From positions 5,822-14,029 of the forward strand of contig JAGIAF010000059.1 of the NCBI GenBank assembly GCA_017745015.1: a stretch of DNA of 8,208 bases, given 5' to 3'. The stretch comes from Bdellovibrio sp. (GTDB lineage Bacteria; Bdellovibrionota; Bdellovibrionia; Bdellovibrionales; Bdellovibrionaceae). Below, piece by piece: positions 1 through 6,086 of the stretch. The translations under genes were made by a program, and so were the position numbers. The first letter of the stretch is position 1; every line of letters starts with the position of its first letter. Under the pieces are notes generated by a model. It saw only the letters and a program-made list of their open reading frames with translations. It ran no database searches and had not been told where the DNA came from.

Positions 1-305
1 GCACGGGCCACAAAAACTTCACCGATCCCTTGATCAAAGACGATTTCCGGTGGCACGCGAGAATCCAAGCAGCTCAAAATCACCGCATAAGGCTTTTGCC
101 CGTCTTTGGATTTATTAATTTGATAGTGAAAATCGTGGCCAGCATTTTCGTTATTGAGGAAACGAAGATTACCTTCCTTCAAAGCCGCAAGCTCTTCTTG
201 AGGAGTCGCCGGAGCCTTTGTTTGTCGTTCTGCTGCCAAGACAGGATTAACCATGGCGCAGATAAGCAGGGAGGAAGCCCAAAGTATCCAAGTTCTTTTA
301 ATCAT
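1..305 (-). CDS. Periplasmic beta-class carbonic anhydrase (5' part; runs off the left edge)
   Basis: The visible 101 residues are the N-terminal part of a beta-carbonic anhydrase, which interconverts CO2 and bicarbonate using a zinc ion. Residues 1-24 form a signal peptide (MIKR, hydrophobic core, then PVLA before AE), so the enzyme should be exported to the periplasm. Residues 34-51 resemble the helix that opens the family (EELAALKEGNLRFL). Residues 77-92 carry the zinc-site motif SCLDSRVPPE: Cys79 is the expected first zinc ligand, with the Asp81/Arg83 dyad. The remaining zinc ligands (His and Cys) lie beyond the window. The ATG at 305 is preceded by a purine-rich AGAGAG about 5 bases upstream. 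The gene lies downstream of the terminator at 338-362, leaving only about 30 bases for a promoter. A TATAAA at 321-316 has no good -35 partner. Confidence 0.88.
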   Translation of the reverse strand, partial: MIKRTWILWASSLLICAMVNPVLAAERQTKAPATPQEELAALKEGNLRFLNNENAGHDFHYQINKSKDGQKPYAVILSCLDSRVPPEIVFDQGIGEVFVAR

Positions 306-337
306 AGATGCTCTCTTTATAGCGATTTGAATCAAAA

Positions 338-362
338 AAGCCGGTGAAGAATTCACCGGCTT
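338..362 (-). terminator. Intrinsic terminator of the 433-residue exported protein gene
   Basis: A perfect 11-bp inverted repeat (AAGCCGGTGAA / TTCACCGGCTT) with a 3-base loop. On the minus strand it is followed by a T-rich run from about position 339 to 334. It lies 11 bases after the stop codon at 374 and just before the carbonic anhydrase start, so it should separate those two transcripts. Confidence 0.85.
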
Positions 363-373
363 AACTTTAAGAT

Positions 374-1675
374 CTATTGAAGTTGTTTCTTCAAGAAGAT
401 GCTGTGCTCAGAAAGGATCGCGAGATATTTCGCCATCATGTCTTGCGGATAATTTGTTGGATCATTGTACTTAGCTTGGAATTCAACGATCAATTGGTAT
501 GTCTGCTCGCTATCCAAATCCTTCACTTCTTTATTCAAAGCTTGCTCCGCAACTCCATAAGCATTTGTGCTCATATCTTGATAAGTCGCCTTCAAGAAGC
601 TTTCTGGTTTACTGCCCGCAAACAACTTGAAGTACTTGTTTCCTTCTGTGTCAGCTTGACGGAATGTCAAATTCTTCGTCGCCAACTCTTTGCGATACTG
701 AGTTGGAACGAATTTACCTAACTTAGAAACCATCATTTCATAGATCTTTCTAGCACGGCTGTCTTGCTTGCTCGCCTCTTGTTTCTTTTGGAAATCAATT
801 GCGATATCAATCAAATTTTCCGCAGTCACGATACGGCACGTTTGATCCGATTGGAAAGATGACAAGAACACATCAAATGTCTCTGTCGCCATAGCTTTAT
901 AGCCTTGATCGGCAGCACTGTCAGGACGGCTGGCATTGTGGCGCTCAGCGAAGAAGTTCAATAAAGTCAAAGTATACTCTGTCGATGCAAAGTTATTGTT
1001 ACCTGATTTGATTGTTGCGATGAAATCGGCCACATACTTTGTGAATTCTTTGCTGGCGTATTTTTCCTGCCATGTACCCGCTTGTGCGGATTCAGCACGA
1101 CCGGCCCACAATTGAACCGTATCCAACTTGTCTTTAAGAATCGCATCGAACTTCTTCGAGCAAGAAGTTTCTTCACGCAATGTCAGCTGCGGAATCTCGG
1201 CAACTGAAGACGCATTGATTTCCAATGCAGCATTGCCACCCATTGCTTCTGCTTGAATCTCAATTACAGAAATATTTGCTGTCGAAGTAAAGTTTTCGGA
1301 AGGAATCGCTGCACCATTGTCAGCCAAAACGATATTTGAAAAGGCTTTCACAGGAATGCGATCGTTTTTGTCTGTGATCAACGTCACGCCGACAATTTTC
1401 ACCTTTCCCATTTTAGATTTTGCTTTTAATGAAGTCAGGGGAACTGCTTTCGCAAGATCCAACTTGTACAGGGCTCCCCCATTTTTACGAGTGATATCAC
1501 CAATGCGTCCCGTGCCCTCGTAAGGCACCTGCGGCGACTGCGGAGGTTGTGTGGCTGGTGCTTGCGCATCTACGGTGCCAGTGTAATAGATTGGATAATT
1601 TGCCTCAGCATGTACAATCCCCGGAGCAACCAAGAGGATTGATGCCATGATTTTATGAGCCCATTGACGTTCCAT
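374..1675 (-). CDS. Exported protein of unknown function with a beta-rich N-terminal and helical C-terminal region
   Basis: 433 residues. I do not recognise a named family with confidence. Residues 1-23 are a signal peptide ending VHA before EA. The mature protein starts with a short Pro/Gln/Ala-rich stretch (about 37-52). Residues 58-166 follow, with alternating beta-strand pattern, including GGALYKLDL and a repeated valine/isoleucine strand around 92-100; this could be a small beta-sandwich. Residues 170-433 are mostly charged and predicted helical. The mature protein has two cysteines (172 and 280), which could form a disulfide in the periplasm. I chose the ATG at 1675 because AAGGA lies 8 bases upstream (about 1684-1688) and a clean signal peptide follows. 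The frame stays open upstream to an ATG at 1804, which would add 43 residues with their own hydrophobic stretch, but I see no SD sequence supporting it. The gene appears monocistronic, bounded by terminators on both sides. Confidence 0.8.
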   Translation of the reverse strand: MERQWAHKIMASILLVAPGIVHAEANYPIYYTGTVDAQAPATQPPQSPQVPYEGTGRIGDITRKNGGALYKLDLAKAVPLTSLKAKSKMGKVKIVGVTLITDKNDRIPVKAFSNIVLADNGAAIPSENFTSTANISVIEIQAEAMGGNAALEINASSVAEIPQLTLREETSCSKKFDAILKDKLDTVQLWAGRAESAQAGTWQEKYASKEFTKYVADFIATIKSGNNNFASTEYTLTLLNFFAERHNASRPDSAADQGYKAMATETFDVFLSSFQSDQTCRIVTAENLIDIAIDFQKKQEASKQDSRARKIYEMMVSKLGKFVPTQYRKELATKNLTFRQADTEGNKYFKLFAGSKPESFLKATYQDMSTNAYGVAEQALNKEVKDLDSEQTYQLIVEFQAKYNDPTNYPQDMMAKYLAILSEHSIFLKKQLQ

Positions 1676-1682
1676 TTTTCGA

Positions 1683-1690
1683 TTCCTTTC
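1683..1690 (-). promoter_or_regulatory. Ribosome binding site that sets the start of the 433-residue protein
   Basis: The minus strand reads GAAAGGAA here, 7 bases before the ATG at 1675. The AAGGA core is well placed and favours this start over the more upstream in-frame ATG at 1804. Confidence 0.65.
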
Positions 1691-1861
1691 GTTGATTAGA
1701 TAACCCGGCCTTTTGTCTTGAGTAGTCATCTGAATCGGTAAAAAGGAAAATCTCGAACAAAGAATGATAATGTTGCTTAAAATCAAAATTGCTAGGGCCC
1801 TCACTGAGAATTAACAAGGGCGCGGGCGCCTTAAAGGCTATTTGTACTCATCAAAAAATAA

Positions 1862-1890
1862 AAAGCCGGTAACTTTGCAGTACCGGCTTT
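1862..1890 (-). terminator. Intrinsic terminator downstream of the DUF3011-like gene
   Basis: A perfect 10-bp inverted repeat (AAAGCCGGTA / TACCGGCTTT) with a 9-base loop. On the minus strand it is followed by TTTTTATTTTTTG. It lies about 50 bases after the stop codon at 1943 and is oriented to end the minus-strand transcript of the DUF3011-like gene. Confidence 0.85.
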
Positions 1891-1914
1891 GTATGAGTAT
1901 TTCATTTTAGAAAC

Positions 1915-1935
1915 CACTCCGGCAATTCCGGAGTG
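1915..1935 (-). repeat. Stop-proximal hairpin between the DUF3011-like gene and its terminator
   Basis: A perfect 8-bp inverted repeat (CACTCCGG / CCGGAGTG) with a 5-base loop, beginning 7 bases after the stop codon. It has no T-run behind it, so it is unlikely to terminate alone. It may protect the 3' end of the mRNA from nucleases upstream of the real terminator at 1862-1890. Confidence 0.6.
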
Positions 1936-1942
1936 TCTTTAG

Positions 1943-2380
1943 TTAGTAGCGTTCAATTGCAAATACGCCGCGGCAGCCTTGATCAACCCAGATACGATCG
2001 CCAGCAAGGCCGAAAGTTCTGTTTTGCTCGCAACGTGCGCTCGAACGTTGTTTTGCCAAATAGAAGTTGCGGATGCCATATGGATTTATGTAGCAAGAGT
2101 TGTAGCGGTTGCCTTGAGATTCACAAGTAACAAACTCGACACGCGGTTGATCGTGGTGTGGTGGTTGTGGTGGCATCGGAGGTTGCGGAGGCATTGGTGG
2201 ATTGTGTGGACCACCGTGACCAGGGCCATTGCCAGGACTGCCTGGGCCGCCATGACCAGGACGGTTGTCGCCTGGGCGACCTGGTGCTGCGATCTCTTCG
2301 TTCGCGTTGTTAAAACCGTAAGCGTGAGCAACTTGAGCAAAAGCGCAAAGAGTTGCAAGTGCAAGAATCATCTTTTTCAT
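1943..2380 (-). CDS. Small exported protein with a Pro/Gly/His-rich linker and DUF3011-like domain
   Basis: 145 residues. Residues 1-20 are a signal peptide (MKKMILALAT..., cleavage after AHA). Residues 33-79 are a low-complexity linker rich in Pro, Gly and His, with two copies of GPGHGGP-type sequence and two tandem copies of PPMPPQ. Residues 81-145 resemble DUF3011: VTCES, a second Cys at 96, Cys117, and near the end IWVDQGCRG with Cys136. The four cysteines (86, 96, 117, 136) suggest two disulfides and a periplasmic, surface or secreted location. The role of DUF3011 is not known to me. I chose the ATG at 2380 because GGGGGA lies 4 bases upstream and a typical signal peptide follows. The frame is open to an ATG at 2461, but the extra 27 residues would bury the signal peptide. 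Terminator structures follow at 1915-1935 and 1862-1890. Confidence 0.82.
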   Translation of the reverse strand: MKKMILALATLCAFAQVAHAYGFNNANEEIAAPGRPGDNRPGHGGPGSPGNGPGHGGPHNPPMPPQPPMPPQPPHHDQPRVEFVTCESQGNRYNSCYINPYGIRNFYLAKQRSSARCEQNRTFGLAGDRIWVDQGCRGVFAIERY

Positions 2381-2564
2381 TTTATCCCCCAATGGTGGTA
2401 TCGTTGTTGCGCGAACCATACCCACATTTTTGGATGTCATAAAGAAACCTTTAGTTCGCAATGCGAATGACGGCAGCGTGCTTCATGCAATGGTAAGCAA
2501 AGTATTTTCGTGCGTACACATTGTTAACAGTGACAGCGAGTAAGAACATTTTTACTCTTAGTAT
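2381..2564. promoter_or_regulatory. Divergent intergenic region with possible promoters for both flanking genes
   Basis: This 184-base gap separates the starts of the DUF3011-like gene (minus) and the membrane protein gene (plus), so it should hold promoters for both. A palindromic GTTAAC at 2523-2528 gives a TTAACA on each strand. On the minus strand TTAACA is followed after 17 bases by TACTTT. On the plus strand a GTGACA at 2530-2535 is followed after 17 bases by TACTCT at 2553-2558. These are visual matches to sigma-70-type boxes with weak -10 elements. No other structure stands out. Confidence 0.35.
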
Positions 2565-3020
2565 ATGAAGAAATATTTTGGTGCAAAAGAGCTCGGTTGT
2601 ATTGCTCTTATAATGCTACTCGCAACAATGGTGCAGATTTGGGGTTCACAAAAATCTCTGGACATTCGCTTGTACTACACAGCCGCCGACGCTAAGTCGT
2701 TTTTCGCCGAACTATCGCCCGCAGAAACAGCCGCATATATTCGCCATGAGCTCTTTGATTTAGCTTTTATCGGAACTTACAGTTTACTCTTTTTTTTCTG
2801 GCTGCAACGCCTCTTTCCTCAGAAAAAGCTTTTCGTCGCATTGGGCTTTGTTCCCGGCCTTCTTGATTTCATCGAGACAACCTCTATTCTTGGCGTGCTC
2901 TTACAAGGGCTCCAAGAACCTCCTTTGTGGCTGGGCACCGTCACTTTCTTAAAATGGTTCGGAAGTATTTGTGTTCTTGTTCTGCTTATTTTCGGCGGAC
3001 TTCGCCGCGCAAAAAATTGA
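2565..3020 (+). CDS. Four-helix integral membrane protein of unknown function
   Basis: 151 residues with four likely membrane segments: about 10-26, 64-82, 89-113 and 122-145. Between helices 1 and 2 lies a polar stretch of about 35 residues with a YYTAADAK motif and a conserved-looking AAYIRHELFD. Helix 3 contains acidic residues in PGLLDFIET (Asp101, Glu104), unusual inside a membrane and perhaps functional. The layout resembles a widespread group of small uncharacterised inner-membrane proteins, but I cannot name a function. The C-terminus is positively charged (LRRAKN), suggesting it faces the cytoplasm. There is no clear SD before the ATG, and a possible -10 box ends only 6 bases upstream, so the mRNA could be leaderless. 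No terminator is obvious after the stop, so read-through into the U32 gene is possible. Confidence 0.75.
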   Translation: MKKYFGAKELGCIALIMLLATMVQIWGSQKSLDIRLYYTAADAKSFFAELSPAETAAYIRHELFDLAFIGTYSLLFFFWLQRLFPQKKLFVALGFVPGLLDFIETTSILGVLLQGLQEPPLWLGTVTFLKWFGSICVLVLLIFGGLRRAKN

Positions 3021-3169
3021 TGAGAAATAGCCGTTAAATGCGTCCCTACGGATCTATACTGTCTATACGTTAAACAATAGCTCCCTTTCATCAGAAAAAA
3101 ATTCGTTTTTGAGAGGGAAAACAGGTTTCCTCTTGCGGATTTTCCCTAGGACTGGCTTATTACGGTGCT
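3021..3169 (+). promoter_or_regulatory. Leader region of the U32 gene with candidate promoters and competing hairpins
   Basis: Two candidate promoter sites are visible. The first is TATACT at 3055-3060, within a TCTATAC direct repeat (3053-3059 and 3062-3068), with no good -35. The second is TTGCGG at 3133-3138 with TTATTA/TATTAC at 3157-3163, which would start transcription almost at the ATG. In the leader, GGGAAAA at 3115-3121 can pair either with TTTCC at 3126-3130, as part of a bulged 8-bp stem, or with TTTTCCC at 3140-3146, so two hairpins are mutually exclusive. No good SD precedes the ATG at 3170. All of this is by eye. Confidence 0.3.
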
Positions 3170-5728
3170 ATGGAAAATCAAAGCTTAAAACGCCCCGAAC
3201 TATTGCTCCCTGTAGGTACTAAAGAAATGGCAATGGCGGCCATCCACAATGGTGCCGATGCTATCTTCATGGGGATGCCGGGGTTCAATGCTCGCGGCAG
3301 AAGCTATGACTTCCAAATCGACGAGGTGAAGGAGATCATCGATACCTGCCACCTTTACGGCGTAAAAGTGAATATGGCTTTCAATATTCTGATGTTCCAA
3401 AGTGAACTGCAAAAAGCCATCGACGTTCTTGAAAAAGTCCTCCCGTTGAAGCCAGACGCCCTTATCGTTCAGGATATCGGCCTTATTCGCCTGATCCGGC
3501 AAATGGCGCCAAACCAAAGAATCCATGGTTCCACGCAAATGAGTATCAGCAACGCCGAAGCTATCAATTGGCTCGACGATATGGGCATCCAACGCTTCGT
3601 TTTGGCCCGTGAGAACTCTTTGAAAGAAATTCAGGCCATCAAGATGGCGACAGACAAGGAAATCGAAGTCTTCGTTCATGGTGCTCTTTGCGTCAGCTAC
3701 TCTGGCCAATGCTTCACTTCTGAGGGTATCGGTGGCCGTTCTGCCAACCGTGGGCAATGTGCGCAAAGCTGCCGCTTCAACTATGAAATGTACGTGGATG
3801 AAGAAAAACGCGATCTGGGTAGCAAGTCTTTCTTGGTTTCCCCTCAAGATCTTTGCGGTATCAACGAAGTTCCATCCTTGTTGGAATCCGGTGTTGATTG
3901 CTTTAAAATCGAGGGCCGTCTTAAAACGCCTGAGTATGTAGCAACTGCTGCGCGTAGCTTCGATGAGGCGATCAACTCAGCTCAGCGCAACTTGGCTCCT
4001 AAAAATCCAATCCTTTTGAAGAAGCAAATGGCGACCGCCTTCTCTCGTGGTTTCTTCAGCGGTTGGTTCCATGGCGTTGACCATCAAAGATTGGTTGAAG
4101 GCACATTCAGTGCACACCGTGGTTTTGAGTTCGGTAAAATCACGAAGGTTAAAGACAACTCCTTGGAAGTGGAAATTTCTGAAGAGCACGCCCAACAAGG
4201 CCTCAAAGCCGACTTCATCCAAGCCGGTGACGGGATCTTGTGGGTTTACCAAGATCGTAATGGTCAAAGCGCAGAAAAAGGCGGCTTCGTATTCGCTGTC
4301 AAAACTTTGAACCCTCGCCGCTTTGAACTTGAGTTCTCTCGCGAGATCTCGTTGAACGAAGTCTTCGTCGGCGCACGCGTATTCTACAATCACGATAAAG
4401 ATCTTAAACGTGACGTGGCTTTAAGTGTTGAAGACAAACAACGCAAAAAACGTCTGCCAGTTTCTGTTCACGCCGAAGCTTCTTTGGGTAAGCCACTTAA
4501 AGTGACTTACTCTGACGGCCAATACACTGTGACGGGTTTCTCTGAAAACCTTTGCGAGCCTGCGAAAAATAAAGGTCTAAACTCTTTAGATTTGCGCGAG
4601 GAACTTTTCGCTTTGATGGGAAGCACCTTCCGTGGCGAGCAATTCACGAGTGAAATCGATGGCAGCACGCCATTGTTCTTGCCGAACAAGCAAGTTAAAG
4701 AATTGCGCCAACAACTTGTCAAAGAGTTGACGGACTTGCGCATTCAAAACGGTCCGGTCCATGAATTGGTTCCAACTCCTATTGTTGGCGAGTGGATCGA
4801 GAAAAACAAAACGACCGCTCGCACCAACGCGGGTGTGAAGCTTAATTTGCTTTTGCGCGAAAAAGGCCAAGTTGAAGACTTCGTTAACGCCGTCAAAAAT
4901 GGCGAGCTTACAACTGATGGTTTGAACCTCGTGATCTTGGATTTCGAATTCGGTTTGGATTTCGAGCCGAGCTTGAACTTGCTTCGCGAAAACGGAATCA
5001 AAGTTGCGATTGCGACAACTCGTATCTTAAAACCAAACGAGCACCGTAACGTTAAGCATCTGCACAACCTAAAACCTGACGCCATCTTGGCAAGAAACTT
5101 GGGAGCCGTTCAATACCTGCAAGCCAACGGTTATCAAGGTCAAATTCTTGGCGACTTCAGCTTGAACGTGACGAATCACCTGACGTCTCAGTATTTGCTC
5201 GATAAAGGCCTTCACAGCCTTTGCTTGGGTTATGACTTGAATAACATCCAGGTGAGCGAATTGATCCAAGCCGGCCAAGCTGAGCGCTTTGAAGTGACAG
5301 CTTACCAATACATGCCAAGCTTCCATATGGAGCACTGTGTGTTTGCAGCTTTCCTTAGTAAGGGTTCAAGCTTCAAAGATTGCGGTAAGCCTTGTGAAAA
5401 ACACCAGGTGAAGCTGAAAGACCAATTCGGCAACTGGCACCAAATCAAGCCCGATCAAGAATGCCGTAATACGATGTACAATGGTAAGTCGCAATCAGCG
5501 GCTCGTTATATCAAGGAGTGGGAGTCAGCCGGCCTTGGTTACATCCGTTATGAGGCATTGAAAGAGCGTTCATCTGAACTTATCACAAAGATCCGAGGTC
5601 ACTTGGACTTCATCAATGGTAAGAAGGAATTGGATTCTTTGATCAAAGATCTTGGTAACGTGGAAAGCTACGGATTGTCTGAGAGCCACTTCCAACGTGA
5701 AAAAGAATATCAAAGCCGCAAGAAGTAG
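3170..5728 (+). CDS. Peptidase U32 family protein, RlhA-like prephenate-dependent hydroxylase candidate
   Basis: 852 residues. Despite the name, characterised U32 members include RNA hydroxylases (RlhA on 23S rRNA, TrhP on tRNA) and UbiU/UbiV, which depend on prephenate and iron-sulfur clusters. Residues 9-310 are the U32 domain: ELLLPVG at 10-16, NGADAIFMG at 27-35, and the signature EVFVHGALCVSYSGQC at 166-181. Cysteines 174, 181, 197, 201 and 229 (in PQDLC) are the likely cluster ligands. Residues 410-525 match the DUF3656 (collagenase-like) pattern, with GSTFRGEQF and LFLPNKQVKELRQ. Residues 555-800 look like a second, divergent U32 module with Cys723, 738, 742 and 765. The total is longer than E. 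coli RlhA (about 650). It has no signal peptide, so it should be cytoplasmic. The start fits the family's usual N-terminus, though no SD is clear. Substrate (23S rRNA, tRNA or other) cannot be told from the sequence, and true protease activity is unlikely but not excluded. Confidence 0.9.
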   Translation: MENQSLKRPELLLPVGTKEMAMAAIHNGADAIFMGMPGFNARGRSYDFQIDEVKEIIDTCHLYGVKVNMAFNILMFQSELQKAIDVLEKVLPLKPDALIVQDIGLIRLIRQMAPNQRIHGSTQMSISNAEAINWLDDMGIQRFVLARENSLKEIQAIKMATDKEIEVFVHGALCVSYSGQCFTSEGIGGRSANRGQCAQSCRFNYEMYVDEEKRDLGSKSFLVSPQDLCGINEVPSLLESGVDCFKIEGRLKTPEYVATAARSFDEAINSAQRNLAPKNPILLKKQMATAFSRGFFSGWFHGVDHQRLVEGTFSAHRGFEFGKITKVKDNSLEVEISEEHAQQGLKADFIQAGDGILWVYQDRNGQSAEKGGFVFAVKTLNPRRFELEFSREISLNEVFVGARVFYNHDKDLKRDVALSVEDKQRKKRLPVSVHAEASLGKPLKVTYSDGQYTVTGFSENLCEPAKNKGLNSLDLREELFALMGSTFRGEQFTSEIDGSTPLFLPNKQVKELRQQLVKELTDLRIQNGPVHELVPTPIVGEWIEKNKTTARTNAGVKLNLLLREKGQVEDFVNAVKNGELTTDGLNLVILDFEFGLDFEPSLNLLRENGIKVAIATTRILKPNEHRNVKHLHNLKPDAILARNLGAVQYLQANGYQGQILGDFSLNVTNHLTSQYLLDKGLHSLCLGYDLNNIQVSELIQAGQAERFEVTAYQYMPSFHMEHCVFAAFLSKGSSFKDCGKPCEKHQVKLKDQFGNWHQIKPDQECRNTMYNGKSQSAARYIKEWESAGLGYIRYEALKERSSELITKIRGHLDFINGKKELDSLIKDLGNVESYGLSESHFQREKEYQSRKK

Positions 5729-5735
5729 GCTTTAG

Positions 5736-5790
5736 AGGTAACAGTTCCCTTTTTGTTTCGCGCAGCAAAACAAAAAGGGAACTGTTACCT
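5736..5790. terminator. 23-bp perfect inverted repeat between convergent genes (probable bidirectional terminator)
   Basis: Arms at 5736-5758 and 5768-5790 are perfect complements, with a 9-base loop. They contain the cores AGGTAACAGTTCCC and GGGAACTGTTACCT. Runs of five T and five A lie inside the arms, and no T-run follows the stem on either strand. The U32 gene ends 7 bases before the left arm. The right arm covers the last Arg codon and stop codon of the chorismate mutase gene (5785-5790). A bidirectional terminator is the natural reading, though the form is not a classical one. Confidence 0.7.
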
Positions 5791-6066
5791 AAATTTAGAT
5801 TTCAGATATTTTTCGTACTCTCTCAAGATATTGTTCATCACACCTTTTAAGAGTTCATCAAAGGCCGGGTCTTGCCCTTGCTCCCCGCTCATCTTTACGA
5901 AGTCTGCAAGAATTTGCTCCTCGCGCTCGGCATTGAAAAATGGCAGGCTTTGCTCTTGTTTGATCTTCCAAACATCCATCGTCAAATCACGACGGCGCTT
6001 CAGCAATGCGTGAAGGTCTTTATGGATCTGATCGATTTCTTGGCGAAGCTCTGGGATTGTTGCCAT
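5785..6066 (-). CDS. Small monofunctional AroQ-type chorismate mutase
   Basis: 93 residues, the right size for a stand-alone, all-helical AroQ-fold chorismate mutase, which converts chorismate to prephenate in the cytoplasm. By eye against the E. coli mutase domain, the key residues line up: Arg8 in LRQEID (E. coli Arg11), Arg25 in LLKRRRDL (Arg28), Lys36 in VWKIK (Lys39), then Arg48-Glu49 in NAEREE (Arg51-Glu52). The position of Asp48 appears to be Asn45, and Gln88 may be Glu85. It follows the RlmI-like gene by 20 bases, with AGAAGG about 8 bases before its ATG, so the two are probably co-transcribed. Its stop codon is inside the inverted repeat at 5736-5790. No dehydratase or dehydrogenase domain is attached, so the product prephenate could feed Phe/Tyr synthesis or the neighbouring U32 protein. 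Confidence 0.85.
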   Translation of the reverse strand: MATIPELRQEIDQIHKDLHALLKRRRDLTMDVWKIKQEQSLPFFNAEREEQILADFVKMSGEQGQDPAFDELLKGVMNNILREYEKYLKSKFR

Positions 6067-6086
6067 CTCAATTACCTTCTTAAAAA

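Noticed and set aside
30..347. Plus-strand 105-residue ORF over the left edge
   Set aside because: It lies antisense to the carbonic anhydrase, whose signal peptide and zinc-site motif are clear on the minus strand.
1979..2470. Plus-strand 163-residue ORF and a minus-strand 92-residue ORF over the DUF3011-like gene
   Set aside because: Both are shadows of the Pro/Gly/His-rich gene in other frames; their low-complexity Trp/Arg- or His/Leu-rich sequence reflects its codon bias.
3200..3847. Minus-strand 215-residue ORF within the U32 gene
   Set aside because: It is antisense to the conserved U32 catalytic region and resembles no known protein.
5712..5733. Hairpin AAAGCC/GGCTTT around the U32 stop codon as a separate terminator
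   Set aside because: Only 6 bp, a 10-base loop and no T-run after it; the longer inverted repeat just downstream is the better candidate.
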